Part shown: positions 8,816-17,942 of the stretch, one piece after another
Numbering within the stretch: the stretch's first letter is position 1
Layout: each line of letters opens with the position of its first letter
NCBI GenBank assembly: GCA_002717185.1
Contig: PBDC01000051.1
Coordinates: 1 to 50,551, forward strand
Origin: Rhodospirillaceae bacterium
GTDB taxonomy: Bacteria > Pseudomonadota > Alphaproteobacteria > UBA8366 > GCA-2717185
Length of the DNA stretch: 50,551 bases
Reading direction: 5' to 3'
The notes under the pieces: model-generated
The model's input: the letters and a program-made list of their open reading frames with translations, nothing else
What the model was told of the DNA's origin: nothing
Database searches by the model: none
Translations under genes and position numbers: made by a program

Positions 8816-9427
8816 TTATTCAAACAACCAATCCGCGTCCTCGCGCCGCTTCTCTTCATAGGCTTCAATGTCAGCCTCTTGCTCAAGGGTGAAAGATACG
8901 TCATCCAACCCCTTGAGCAGGCGTTCACGATTAAAGGTGGGGATAGAGAACGCGTGCTCCCTGCCGTCCGGAGCGACGACCACGTTGCGTTCTAGGTCGA
9001 CTGTGATCTCGGCGCCCGGGTTTTCGTGTAATTGTGCTCGGATATCAGCGCAGATATCAGCGTCGAGCATCACTGGCACCATACCGTTATTCATTTCGTT
9101 GTTATAGTGGATATCGCCGAAGCTAGGCGCTATGACCGAGCGGATGCCGTTGTCAACCAGGGTCCAAGCAGCGTTCTCTCGCGACGAGCCGCAGCCAAAG
9201 TTTCGGTCCGCAACCAGGATGCCCGCATCCTTAAAGGCCTCCTGATTCAGGATGAAGTCAGGATCCATCTCGCCATCCGGCGTGCGCCGAACGCGAAAGA
9301 AGAGCAGCCCTTCATAACCCTCCGTCCGGATGCGACTGAGGAAGGGTGCTGGAATAATCTGATCGGTGTCAACATTGGCTGCGTCGATCGGGGCCGCCTT
9401 GGCGGTCCATGTAGTGAAGGCATCCAT
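8816..9427 (-). CDS. leuD: 3-isopropylmalate dehydratase small subunit (LeuD)
   Basis: LeuD is the swivel-domain subunit that combines with LeuC to isomerise 2-isopropylmalate to 3-isopropylmalate in leucine synthesis. The 203-residue product has the expected length and motifs: NVDTDQIIPAPFL, the GCGSSRENAAW substrate loop, and FGDIHYNNEMNNG. The start ATG at 9427 follows the leuC stop codon by one base, so the two are translationally coupled. An open frame extends upstream of this ATG inside leuC but is not coding. LeuA and LeuB are not in the window, so a catabolic hydratase for another 2-substituted malate is possible. Confidence 0.88.
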   Translation of the reverse strand: MDAFTTWTAKAAPIDAANVDTDQIIPAPFLSRIRTEGYEGLLFFRVRRTPDGEMDPDFILNQEAFKDAGILVADRNFGCGSSRENAAWTLVDNGIRSVIAPSFGDIHYNNEMNNGMVPVMLDADICADIRAQLHENPGAEITVDLERNVVVAPDGREHAFSIPTFNRERLLKGLDDVSFTLEQEADIEAYEEKRREDADWLFE

Positions 9428-9428
9428 T

Positions 9429-10841
9429 TCAGTTACTCTCTTCCATGAGCTGACGCACATCCGCAAAACAACCAGACACGGACGCCGCGGCGGCCATGGC
9501 TGGGCCGACAAGATGGGTGCGACCTCCCTCGCCCTGCCGACCCATAAAGTTGCGGTTCGAGGTTGAAGCGCTGCGCTCGCCGGGTGCCAAAAGGTCGCCA
9601 TTCATGCCTACACACATGGAGCAACCAGGCTCACGCCATTCCATGCCTGCGTCTGTGAAAAGCTTATCGAGTCCCTCGGCCTCCGCCTCTCGCTTGACCT
9701 GTTGCGAGCCCGGCACGACCAGAGTGCGAACCTGCGCCCGGCGCCCCTTGGCAACCTTTGCGGCAATGCGTAGGTCCTCAATCCGCGCATTGGTACAAGA
9801 GCCGATGAAGACCTTATCGACTTCAATATGCGTTATCGGCGTCCCCGGTTTAAGGCCCATATATTCAAGCGACCCTTCTTGTGTCTTCCGACGCACAGGG
9901 TCGGGCTCATCAGCTGGGTCCGGCACTTCAGCCGTCACCGGCACCACATTTTCTGGGCTTGTGCCCCAGGTAACCATTGGCGCAATCGCATCTCCGTCGA
10001 CTGATACTTCCGCGTCAAACGAGGCACCTTGGTCGCTCGGCAACGTTCTCCAATACGCCAGCGCCTTATCCCACTTCTCGCCTTTCGGTGCGAACATACG
10101 ACCCTCGCAATACTCAAAAGTCGTTTCGTCCGGCGCGATCATGCCGGCGCGGCCACCAGCTTCGATGGTCATGTTGCAGACTGTCATTCGGCCTTCCATG
10201 TCGAGCCTGCGGATCGCCGAGCCTGCATATTCCACAGCGTGCCCCGACGCACCGGCTGCGCTGATCTGTCCTATGATAGCGAGGATCACGTCCTTGCCGG
10301 AAACGCCGAAACCGAGTTTACCATCAACATTGATACGCATCGCCTTTGGCTTTTTCTGCCACAGCGTCTGCGTAGCAAAGACATGCGCTACTTCCGAGGC
10401 ACCGATTCCGAAAGCAAAAGCGCCGAGTGCACCGTGGGTAGCAGTGTGGCTATCACCGCAAACCAGTGAGATCCCAGGCAGGGTGATGCCAAGTTCTGGC
10501 CCGACCACATGCGCTATACCATCCATGCCACTATCAAGGCTGAAATGATGGATGCCAAAACGCGCCGCATTTTCCGACAACTCCTCGAGGATTTCCCGCA
10601 TCTTGTCGTCCTGGATCTCGGCGATTGTTTTTACATCAGTCGGCCGGTAGTGGTCGGGAGACGCAAAGGTGGATTCCGGCCGCCTCACCACGCGCCCCTG
10701 ATCCTTTAACTTGCTGAATCCCTGGCGCGAACCGTCATGGCAAAGATGTCGGTCGATATAGAGCAGGGTCTGTCCGTCGTCGCGTTCCAGCACAACGTGG
10801 GAGTCCCATAATTTCGCAAACAAAGTTTTAGGCACCGCCAT
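9429..10841 (-). CDS. leuC: 3-isopropylmalate dehydratase large subunit (LeuC)
   Basis: This is an aconitase-family [4Fe-4S] subunit of 470 residues. The cluster cysteines are visible in [10 protein letters not shown] and in the GCSMCVGMN segment; [13 protein letters not shown] and [10 protein letters not shown] are typical substrate-site motifs. The start ATG at 10841 (MAVPKTL) is preceded by AGGGAGA at good spacing. The frame is open further upstream, but the extra residues do not resemble the family. It forms a two-gene operon with leuD. The 599 bases upstream, shared with the divergent cfa gene, show no leucine-rich leader peptide that I can recognise. Confidence 0.88.
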   Translation of the reverse strand: MAVPKTLFAKLWDSHVVLERDDGQTLLYIDRHLCHDGSRQGFSKLKDQGRVVRRPESTFASPDHYRPTDVKTIAEIQDDKMREILEELSENAARFGIHHFSLDSGMDGIAHVVGPELGITLPGISLVCGDSHTATHGALGAFAFGIGASEVAHVFATQTLWQKKPKAMRINVDGKLGFGVSGKDVILAIIGQISAAGASGHAVEYAGSAIRRLDMEGRMTVCNMTIEAGGRAGMIAPDETTFEYCEGRMFAPKGEKWDKALAYWRTLPSDQGASFDAEVSVDGDAIAPMVTWGTSPENVVPVTAEVPDPADEPDPVRRKTQEGSLEYMGLKPGTPITHIEVDKVFIGSCTNARIEDLRIAAKVAKGRRAQVRTLVVPGSQQVKREAEAEGLDKLFTDAGMEWREPGCSMCVGMNGDLLAPGERSASTSNRNFMGRQGEGGRTHLVGPAMAAAASVSGCFADVRQLMEESN

Positions 10842-11440
10842 CCCGATCTCCCTGACCATTTTTAAGAATATGCCCAGCATAGGACGATGGGTCGGCGACG
10901 CCAATTCGGGGCGTTAATTCTTCCTCAAGTCACAGGAACGCATCTACATAAATAAATTGGTCTGTATCACATCGATCGCACACTAAACAGCGGCTGCAGC
11001 GATCGCATCACCCGTTTTGGCAAACGCTAGTTGAATTTAGATATAAAATCACCGAACAGCCCAATCACATGGCTAGTCAACAAGTTTTGACCGAAGGGCG
11101 CCGTCGAGGAGCCAAATGCAATGGTCATGATGACGAAGCTGCCAGCGAGCGTATCGTGCGTACGCGCGTAATTTAGTCACATACAAATGCTTCGCTCTTG
11201 TGACGGCACCCATCCTCCTGCTTCAACGACGACAGCCGCGACACTGCTTTTTAAAAACAGCAGGACGAGTCTTTCATCAACACAATCATTTACTTACCGG
11301 TATGCTCTCATAACAATCGATGCAAATCGCCCACAGATTGCATTCCGCGTCAAATTGGACTTATTCTTTGGACTTAGCCGCGCGGTAGGGAACGCGCCGC
11401 GCCAAAAAAATGATTGGGGAACTTAAACGAGGGCAGGACA
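10842..11440. other. Intergenic region between divergent leuC and cfa
   Basis: No convincing gene is seen in these 599 bases. Short open frames lack ribosome sites and family resemblance. The region should hold promoters for both neighbours, but no strong consensus promoter stands out. Confidence 0.4.
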
Positions 11441-12706
11441 ATGTTTCCGTTGTCGAGTATGATCAAGGCATTCGTGCGCGTCGGCGCCTTGAAAATAATT
11501 GACGCTGACGGCAAGGCCTATAGGTTCAAGGGTGATGAGCCGGGACCCAGCCTCACGCTTCGGTTTAATGACCCTTTGCTGAAATACAGTCTGTTCTTCA
11601 AGCCAGAGCTAACCGCAGGCGAAGCTTATATGGATGAGCGCCTGACTATCGAAGATGGCGGGCTCTACGACCTATTGCACCTTTATTCTTTGAATTGCGA
11701 CTATCTTGAAGCCTATCCAGTGCAACGCTTCATACGAGCGCTCTTGCACGGGCTCCGGCGGTTCCAGCAAAACAATAAGATCGGCCGAGCACAGAAGAAC
11801 GTCTCTCACCACTATGATCTAGGGAACAAGTTTTACAAACTATTCCTCGACAGCGACATGCAGTATTCCTGCGCCTTTTTTGAGAACCCGGACGACACAC
11901 TTGAGGAAGCGCAGCGCAACAAACAGCGGCTGATTGCGTCCAAGATGAACCTTAAGCCCGGCGACAAGGTTCTGGATATCGGCAGCGGCTGGGGCGGCAT
12001 GGCGCTTTACCTTGCCCAGCTCGAGGATATCGAGGTCCTTGGCGTGACCCTATCAACAGAGCAGTGGGAACTTGCGAACCAACGTGCCCGCGAAACTGGC
12101 CTCTCCGACCGTGTCCGTTTCGAACTACGCGACTATCGCGACGTGGACGAAAAATTTGACAGCATCGTCTCTGTCGGCATGTTCGAGCATGTTGGCGTGC
12201 GCCATTACCCCGAATTCTTTGGCCAGGTAAAGGAACTTCTGCACGAGGACGGCGTCGCCCTGCTGCATTCGATCGGGCATACCGGACCACCAAGTTTCGC
12301 AAACGCTTGGCTGCGCAAATACATCTTTCCCGGCGGCTACTCGCCGGCCCTATCGGAAGTTTTCGACGTTGTCGAACACTCCGGGCTTTGGGTGAACGAT
12401 CTGGAAATTCTGCGGTTGCACTATGCGGAAACGCTGCGCGAATGGAACCGACGCTTCCAGGAGAACCGTGAAACCGCCGAAGCAATGTATGATGCGAAAT
12501 TCTGCCGAATGTGGGAGTTTTACCTATACGGCACCGAGATGATGTTCCTCAGCGGCGAACAAATGGTGTTTCACATGCAGTTGGCCCACAAACGTGATGC
12601 GGTGCCGATTACCCGGGACTATATGATGGAAACACGCAATCGCTTCCGAGCGTGGGAAGAGGAACAAAAACGCCTTGTGCAGGACATAGCTGCGTCCGGC
12701 GACTGA
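11441..12706 (+). CDS. cfa: Cyclopropane-fatty-acyl-phospholipid synthase
   Basis: The enzyme adds a methylene group from S-adenosylmethionine to double bonds of membrane phospholipid acyl chains. The 421-residue product has the Cfa layout: an N-terminal lipid-binding domain, the motif HHYDLGNKFYKLFLD followed by MQYSCAFF, a SAM-binding loop VLDIGSGWGG (about residues 176-186), and VGMFEHVG. The ATG at 11441 has GAGG eight bases upstream. A TTG at 11414 in frame would add nine residues without benefit. The gene is single and convergent with the sulfatase gene, with only four bases between the ends. Confidence 0.92.
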   Translation: MFPLSSMIKAFVRVGALKIIDADGKAYRFKGDEPGPSLTLRFNDPLLKYSLFFKPELTAGEAYMDERLTIEDGGLYDLLHLYSLNCDYLEAYPVQRFIRALLHGLRRFQQNNKIGRAQKNVSHHYDLGNKFYKLFLDSDMQYSCAFFENPDDTLEEAQRNKQRLIASKMNLKPGDKVLDIGSGWGGMALYLAQLEDIEVLGVTLSTEQWELANQRARETGLSDRVRFELRDYRDVDEKFDSIVSVGMFEHVGVRHYPEFFGQVKELLHEDGVALLHSIGHTGPPSFANAWLRKYIFPGGYSPALSEVFDVVEHSGLWVNDLEILRLHYAETLREWNRRFQENRETAEAMYDAKFCRMWEFYLYGTEMMFLSGEQMVFHMQLAHKRDAVPITRDYMMETRNRFRAWEEEQKRLVQDIAASGD

Positions 12707-12710
12707 AACT

Positions 12711-14291
12711 TTACCAAACGCCAATAAAGTAACCGCGCTGCTTACCAGTACCCGTGACCGAAGCTACTTGTTCATCGCTCATCGTGGTCCGCAGGCGCCG
12801 TTTGCGCATCCAGGCAAAGAGACGTTCGTGCATTTCATCACGGATCGCATCATGTGCCGCACTTTCACCAAGATCGACCAGTTCGTCCGGATCCTCGTTC
12901 AGGTCGAAAAGCTGGGGGCGAAAGTTTTCGTAATGGATATATTTCCAATCCGCCGTCCGCACCATAAAGGAGCGCGTCTCCTCCGGCGGCAAATCAAGAT
13001 ATAGCCGCGCGTGCCGCCATGCGTAATCACCTTCGCTGAATACCGCATCCCGCCAGTCCTTCGCATCGTCATGCAAAAGAGGCTTCAGCGATCGGCCTTC
13101 CATGCGATGCCGCTGAACTTCTCCGTCCAAAGCTTCAACGAAGGTAGGCACTAAATCGATCGCCTCGACGAGGCGATCGTCAACCGCCCCGCGCGTGGAA
13201 TCTGCGGCTGGGTCAGGGTCATACACGATCATGGGAATCCGGACGGACGCCTCGTGAAATAATTCCTTCTCGCCAAGCCAATGATCTCCCAGATAGTCGC
13301 CATGGTCGCTGGTGAAGACGATCATCGTGTCGTCCATGCGACCTTGCGCCTCAAGCGTTAAGAATAACCGGCCTATGTGATCGTCGATCTGTTTAATAAG
13401 CCCCATATAGGTAGGGATGACATTCAGACGCACCTCCTCGCGCTGAAAGTTCTCGCTTTCCTCATGCCGCATGAATGCCGCAACCACCGGGTGCGGCGCC
13501 TCTCGTTCTGCCGCCGATCGGTTCGCCGGTAGGATGTGGTTCGCGCCGTACATCTCCTGGTAGGGCGCCGGCGCCATGTAGGGCCAATGCGGCTTTATGT
13601 AGCTGAGATGAGCACACCATGGTTCATCGCCCGCCTCTTCAATGAAATCAATTGCGCGGTCCGTCATATACGCGGTTTCGGAATGCTCTTCCTTGACCCT
13701 GGTTGGGAATTTCGCGTTGCGCATGTGCCAACCAGACAGAATTTCGCCGACCGGACTTTCAGCAGAATTAGCAAAGTCATGCCATGGATTTTCGCTGTCG
13801 TATCCATGCTCGCGAAGCCAGACATTGTAGGCGAGGTTAGGGTCGTATCCGACGCTGGTATGCAGCCCGTCGTCGCGTTCGAAGGGCTCGAAGCCGCACT
13901 GGCTCATCAACACACTATCCTGCGACTTCGGGTCTAAACCTAACCGCGTCATTTCCGCTATATCGGCCCTGAAATGCGTCTTTCCAATGAGCACCGTGCG
14001 CACGCCCAAGGGGCGCAAATAGTCACCTAGGGTTAATTCGCCCAGCTTTAGTGGGACATTGTTCCAATTCGACCCATGTGTGAACATGTAGCGGCCGGTG
14101 TAGAAGGACATGCGTGATGGGCCGCAAATCGGCGACTGCGTATAAGCGCGCGAGAACTGCACTCCCCTGGCGGCCAGCGCATCCAAGTGAGGAGTTTCAA
14201 GGCTAGGGTGACCGGTGCAGGACAGATAGTCTGCCCGAAGCTGGTCCGCCATGATGAACAGGATGTTGCGTACCTTGCCCAAATTCGTCAC
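12711..14291 (-). CDS. Type I sulfatase (formylglycine-dependent)
   Basis: Type I sulfatases hydrolyse sulfate esters using a formylglycine made from Cys in a C-x-P-S-R motif. Here it is C56 in PICGPSRMSFYTGR. Metal ligands are seen in IMADQLRADY and in IVFTSDHGDYLGDHW. No signal peptide is present, so it acts in the cytoplasm and needs a cytoplasmic formylglycine-generating enzyme or similar maturase, none of which is in the window. It is the last gene of a minus-strand operon after the Rieske beta subunit (24-base gap). The GTG at 14291 abuts a GGAG, and a TTG at 14282 has the same GGAG eight bases before it and may be the true start. Choline-sulfatase-like and phosphonate-hydrolase-like members share this fold. 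Confidence 0.9.
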   Translation of the reverse strand: MTNLGKVRNILFIMADQLRADYLSCTGHPSLETPHLDALAARGVQFSRAYTQSPICGPSRMSFYTGRYMFTHGSNWNNVPLKLGELTLGDYLRPLGVRTVLIGKTHFRADIAEMTRLGLDPKSQDSVLMSQCGFEPFERDDGLHTSVGYDPNLAYNVWLREHGYDSENPWHDFANSAESPVGEILSGWHMRNAKFPTRVKEEHSETAYMTDRAIDFIEEAGDEPWCAHLSYIKPHWPYMAPAPYQEMYGANHILPANRSAAEREAPHPVVAAFMRHEESENFQREEVRLNVIPTYMGLIKQIDDHIGRLFLTLEAQGRMDDTMIVFTSDHGDYLGDHWLGEKELFHEASVRIPMIVYDPDPAADSTRGAVDDRLVEAIDLVPTFVEALDGEVQRHRMEGRSLKPLLHDDAKDWRDAVFSEGDYAWRHARLYLDLPPEETRSFMVRTADWKYIHYENFRPQLFDLNEDPDELVDLGESAAHDAIRDEMHERLFAWMRKRRLRTTMSDEQVASVTGTGKQRGYFIGVW

Positions 14292-14315
14292 TCCGTGTCG
14301 GTAAATTGAGGCCGG

Positions 14316-14792
14316 TCAGATTGGATAAATGATCGAATTCGGGACCAGCACCGAGTCATAAACACATCTTTTTTCGGAAATTAACAGGCGTCCATCTTTC
14401 CTTAACAGTTTGTCCATATAGCGGCCGACATTGAACACGCGGGTGAAGGAATCGGTCATCGTCTCAAATACCGCGTAGTTCGCTTGCGTATCGATAACGC
14501 CATCAGGTTTCGGCGAAACCCGAATATTAGAGATTAGGTGGCGGATGTAACGCGGTTCGAACATTGTCGTTTCCCGCACTGCGGTAACTCGGTCGCGGAG
14601 CATAGCACGGCTCTCACAGCGGATTAGCGCAAGTGGCAAACTTTGATCAAAATTGTCACGTGGAATCACCTGATACAAGCATTCCTCGGTAAAGAATTCC
14701 GGCCATGCGTCGAGATCTCCATCGTCCAGTGAAGCGGCGTATGCGGTGTAGAGGTCCTCGATCTCCAGACGCAGTTCCACGGAAACCACCAT
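14316..14792 (-). CDS. Ring-hydroxylating dioxygenase beta subunit
   Basis: This 158-residue protein has the NTF2/SnoaL-like fold of small subunits of alpha3beta3 Rieske dioxygenases: EIEDLYTAYAASLDDGDLD near the start, FFTEECLYQVIPRDN, and RYIRHLISNI mid-protein. The small subunit has a structural role and holds no metal. The ATG at 14792 comes one base after the alpha stop codon (stop at 14794), which indicates translational coupling. An in-frame start further upstream inside alpha can be ignored. Confidence 0.88.
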   Translation of the reverse strand: MVVSVELRLEIEDLYTAYAASLDDGDLDAWPEFFTEECLYQVIPRDNFDQSLPLALIRCESRAMLRDRVTAVRETTMFEPRYIRHLISNIRVSPKPDGVIDTQANYAVFETMTDSFTRVFNVGRYMDKLLRKDGRLLISEKRCVYDSVLVPNSIIYPI

Positions 14793-14793
14793 G

Positions 14794-16038
14794 CTACAGG
14801 CCCATGACCTGGCGGTAATATTTATAAAAGCCCCGGACGCCAACCTCTGTCACCATGTGGTCCTGGCTATCCGTCTCGCGTCCGCCCATCTCAGCAACCG
14901 CGGCTCCGTCCTCGAAAGGTTCGATGCCGTCCTGCGAGACTTTAAGCACCTCACTATCATCGACCGAAACCAATCCGGCCGGCCCCATCAAATTGGCTTG
15001 GCGGAGCCGCCGGCAGGTCATCTCCTCGTCGTCGTCGCCATAGCCGAAATAGGTCCAACGCAGTTCGTGGCCACCCGGACCGCGGGGGATGATCTGACGC
15101 ATTGCCAGGGTATTGGACTGCTGCTGGATGATCAGACTCGGCCATAAAGTCTGCATGACCACGGTGGCATCCCCAGGAAATTCCGTTACCGGATCGAGAA
15201 TACGTGGATCCTGAAGGTTGAAATCCTCCCATAGTCGTTTCATATCGCGGGTCTTCTCGGTGTGTTTCTGTTCGCCGCGCTTTGAGATCAGGCAGGCATG
15301 ACGACCTGTATCGTCCATCTCCACCGAAGATTGATTATCAGCACGGAACAAGCCAAAGGTAATCAGAAAGATATGAAGTAGGCTGGCGTGGTAGGGGTCT
15401 TTCAAATTTTCCATCATCAGCTTCCAGTTGCCCGGAATGAGCTGACGAGAATAGCCGAGCAGCATTAGTTCGCGCCCATCGAAGACACGATTAAAATATC
15501 CCAACATCTCTGGACCAAGAAATTCCGAAAACGGCTCTACCGTCTCAGAAAAAGAAGCGAAGATTGCCCCTTTTTCGCAATGCACCTGTAGCTTGTCGAG
15601 CCCGTGGTTGGTGCGATCAAAATCTTTTGGCATCCCGCCTTTTCCCTCAAGGCCACGGCGGAACGGAACGCCCAACAAATTGCCCTTCAGATCGTACATC
15701 CACTGGTGATAGGGGCAGGTAAAGTTCTCCACGTTGCCAAATTCTTTATGGCAGAACTTCACGCCGCGATGAGCGCAACGGTTGGTAATCGCATTAACGG
15801 ATCCGTCTTCAGCCCTTGTGACAATCACTGGCCGTTCGCCGATCCAGGCGGATTTGAAATCGCCGGGATTTGGAATCTCCGCCTCTAGCGCTACAAAACC
15901 CCAGCTGTCGCCATAGAAAATCGTCTCCAGTTCCTGACGATAAACCTCGGGATCAGTGTAAATCTGATAGGGAATTCGGTCGTAGCCATCATTTGGCCAG
16001 CTTACTAGCGGTGCATTGGCGGCAACGAAAGCATTCAT
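14794..16038 (-). CDS. Ring-hydroxylating dioxygenase alpha subunit (Rieske/mononuclear iron)
   Basis: This is the catalytic subunit of an aromatic-ring dioxygenase, 414 residues. The Rieske cluster ligands are C88, H90, C108 and H111 (C-A-H...C-P-Y-H). The mononuclear iron site is in NLKDPYHASLLH with bridging D214 and ligands H217 and H222. Together with the beta subunit it should insert O2 into an aromatic or heteroaromatic ring, taking electrons through a ferredoxin. AGGA precedes the ATG at 16038 at good distance. It is the first gene of the operon alpha-beta-sulfatase. The substrate cannot be read from the sequence; the sequence is closest in style to benzoate, anthranilate or salicylate-type alpha subunits. 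Confidence 0.92.
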   Translation of the reverse strand: MNAFVAANAPLVSWPNDGYDRIPYQIYTDPEVYRQELETIFYGDSWGFVALEAEIPNPGDFKSAWIGERPVIVTRAEDGSVNAITNRCAHRGVKFCHKEFGNVENFTCPYHQWMYDLKGNLLGVPFRRGLEGKGGMPKDFDRTNHGLDKLQVHCEKGAIFASFSETVEPFSEFLGPEMLGYFNRVFDGRELMLLGYSRQLIPGNWKLMMENLKDPYHASLLHIFLITFGLFRADNQSSVEMDDTGRHACLISKRGEQKHTEKTRDMKRLWEDFNLQDPRILDPVTEFPGDATVVMQTLWPSLIIQQQSNTLAMRQIIPRGPGGHELRWTYFGYGDDDEEMTCRRLRQANLMGPAGLVSVDDSEVLKVSQDGIEPFEDGAAVAEMGGRETDSQDHMVTEVGVRGFYKYYRQVMGL

Positions 16039-16203
16039 GCTTCATCCTGATCGACGTCGTTTTCAACAACACCCTAAAACAACCCGGCCTTTGGACGCGA
16101 CCCTTTATGCGCGCAAATACTCAGCAACCTCAACACTTAATTTGTTTAAGGACAATACGTGTTGACAAAATCATTGAACAAATATTTCCCAATGAATGAA
16201 TAA

Positions 16204-16216
16204 GTAAATTATTTAC
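16204..16216. repeat. 6-bp inverted repeat in AT-rich control region
   Basis: GTAAAT and ATTTAC form arms around a single central base. It lies 165 bases upstream of the dioxygenase alpha start and 24 bases from a larger palindrome. A partial copy of the half-site (ATTTAC) follows at about 16232-16237. This pattern fits binding of a dimeric regulator, though AT-rich DNA makes such repeats common. Confidence 0.4.
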
Positions 16217-16239
16217 ACACATTAAATGAATATTTACTT

Positions 16240-16255
16240 TATTATTTAAATAATA
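16240..16255. repeat. Perfect 16-bp palindrome in AT-rich control region
   Basis: TATTATTTAAATAATA reads the same on both strands with no spacer. It sits near the middle of the AT-rich island between two divergent catabolic units. It is a candidate operator, but could also be a nucleoid-protein (H-NS/Lsr2/MucR-like) binding site. Confidence 0.5.
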
Positions 16256-16720
16256 ATAGTCTATTTTTTGTTAGGTCCCTGATTTTTATTACAGACGAGG
16301 TATTACCTTTTATTCTCTATCACCTGCAAGCTCGCTCATATGCTGGAAGGCGCACCAAAATGCGACCGCAAAAACCTCACCACCCAACGGGACCACAAAC
16401 TGGTCAGCCTTCAGGTGGATGATAAGTAGCATCGTACCAATGAAACGTGCCCCTCTTAGGTCAGTGGTGACGGTGCGCAGGGTACCTGCCTGACCCGACC
16501 TACGTCCCGGCAAAAGGAGTACGTTAGGCGACGCGAATAATGGTCATACCATCGCACCAAAGAGCCATAATACGGTGACGATCGGTTGGCGGGACCACAC
16601 CTTGTTTAGCCTGTTCAAGAGTACTAGGCGTCACGTTCCAGTCGGCGAAAGACGAACACGAATGCGCGGCAATCATTCGCAAGGCTGTCATTAGAACGTT
16701 ATTCTCGTGTATAAGACGGC

Positions 16721-17929
16721 ATGGAATCTTACGTTATTGTCGGCGCGGGCCAGGCAGGCGGCCGCGCAGTAGAGGCGATGCGAGCCAGCGGTTTCGAGGG
16801 TCGTATCGATTTAGTTGGGGCTGAACGTCACCTTCCCTATGAACGTCCACCGCTCTCCAAAGAGCTTCTAACCGAGGATGTGCCGTTCGAGCTCATGCAT
16901 GACGCCGCCTGGTACAAAGAGAAAAACATCAATGTGCACCTTGCGGCGCTCGTAACGTCAATCGACCGGCAATCGAAGCGCGTTACCGTTGGGGAGAGCC
17001 AGATACTAGCATACGACAAACTTCTGCTTACCACCGGCGGCACGGTCCGAAAACTTTCCGTCGACGGTGCGGAACTTGCCGGGGTGGAGTATCTGCGTAC
17101 CATTGAAGAGAGCCACGCGATCGGGGCCATGCTCGACGACGGTGCTCGGATCGCAGTAGTTGGCGGTGGTTTCATCGGTTTGGAAATCGCAGCCAGCGCC
17201 CGAAAACGAGGCTGTCGGGTCACCGTATTGGAAGCGGCCAATCAGTTGATGGGACGCGCCCTGCCGCCGGAAATTGGCAAGGCGTCCGAAACATTACATC
17301 GCGGCAACGGCGTCGACATTCGCCTCGATACCGCGATCGAAGGGATCGAAGGATCGGATAAAGTTGAGGCCGTCGTCACGTCAAAAGGCGACAGGATCGC
17401 GGTGGATGGAGTTGTCGTCGGCATCGGCATCGCCCCTGATACAGCTATGGCGGAAGCTGCGGGTCTCGAAGTTGCGGATGGGATCGTCGTTGATAAATTC
17501 TGTAGGACGTCGGACAACGCAATATATGCCGCTGGTGATGTGACCCAACATCCCAATCCATTGGTCGGCCGGAAGCTCAGGCTGGAATCGTGGCAGAATG
17601 CGCAAAACCAGGCGATCACGGCAGCAAATAATATGTGCGGGTCGGAGACGCCGTTCGTGGAAATCCCGTGGTTCTGGTCCGACCAATTCGACATGAACTT
17701 GCAAATGTGTGGCGCGCCGGACAGTTGGGACCGGATTGTAACGCGCGGTGACATCTCCGCCTGCGACGGCCTTCTTTTCCAAATGCAAGGCGATACGATC
17801 GTTGGAGCCATCGGGCTCAACCGACCTCGCGACATGCGCTTCATCAAGCGCATGATGGGTGCTGCAAAAACGGCGACTGACGAACAACTTGCAGATGAAA
17901 GCGTCGGGTTCCGCGACCTGATGCGATAG
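16721..17929 (+). CDS. FAD-dependent ferredoxin reductase of Rieske oxygenase systems
   Basis: The 402-residue product is a BphA4/rhodocoxin-reductase type flavoprotein that passes electrons from NAD(P)H to a [2Fe-2S] ferredoxin. Visible motifs are the FAD-binding IVGAGQAGGRA at residue 6, PYERPPLSKELL (typical of this group), the NAD-binding VVGGGFIGLEIAA near residue 147, and YAAGDVTQHP. The C-terminal reductase domain is complete. No partner ferredoxin gene is present in the window. It is the first gene of the plus-strand run and is divergent from the dioxygenase alpha gene, so it probably serves that oxygenase. No clear ribosome site precedes the ATG. Confidence 0.92.
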   Translation: MESYVIVGAGQAGGRAVEAMRASGFEGRIDLVGAERHLPYERPPLSKELLTEDVPFELMHDAAWYKEKNINVHLAALVTSIDRQSKRVTVGESQILAYDKLLLTTGGTVRKLSVDGAELAGVEYLRTIEESHAIGAMLDDGARIAVVGGGFIGLEIAASARKRGCRVTVLEAANQLMGRALPPEIGKASETLHRGNGVDIRLDTAIEGIEGSDKVEAVVTSKGDRIAVDGVVVGIGIAPDTAMAEAAGLEVADGIVVDKFCRTSDNAIYAAGDVTQHPNPLVGRKLRLESWQNAQNQAITAANNMCGSETPFVEIPWFWSDQFDMNLQMCGAPDSWDRIVTRGDISACDGLLFQMQGDTIVGAIGLNRPRDMRFIKRMMGAAKTATDEQLADESVGFRDLMR

Positions 17930-17942
17930 GTGGAGGACCCTT

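Larger units (their letters stand above)
16039..16720. other. Divergent control region between dioxygenase operon and reductase gene
   Basis: These 682 bases hold no convincing gene. About 16130-16280 is strongly AT-rich against the surrounding DNA and is full of short palindromes, listed separately. A TTGACA hexamer lies at 16162-16167, but no good -10 element at 16-18 bases follows. The half next to the reductase gene (16310-16680) is of normal composition, with only short open frames. Confidence 0.6.

Noticed and set aside
9428..9601. In-frame extension upstream of leuD
   Set aside because: It lies within leuC and the usual LeuD N-terminus begins at 9427, one base after the leuC stop.
9496..10548. 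Long plus-strand open frame of 350 codons
   Set aside because: It lies entirely antisense to leuC, has biased Ser/Pro/Arg-rich composition and no family resemblance. It is a shadow of a strongly supported gene.
16310..16513. 67-codon minus-strand frame in the divergent control region
   Set aside because: No ribosome site, no family resemblance and no support from context.
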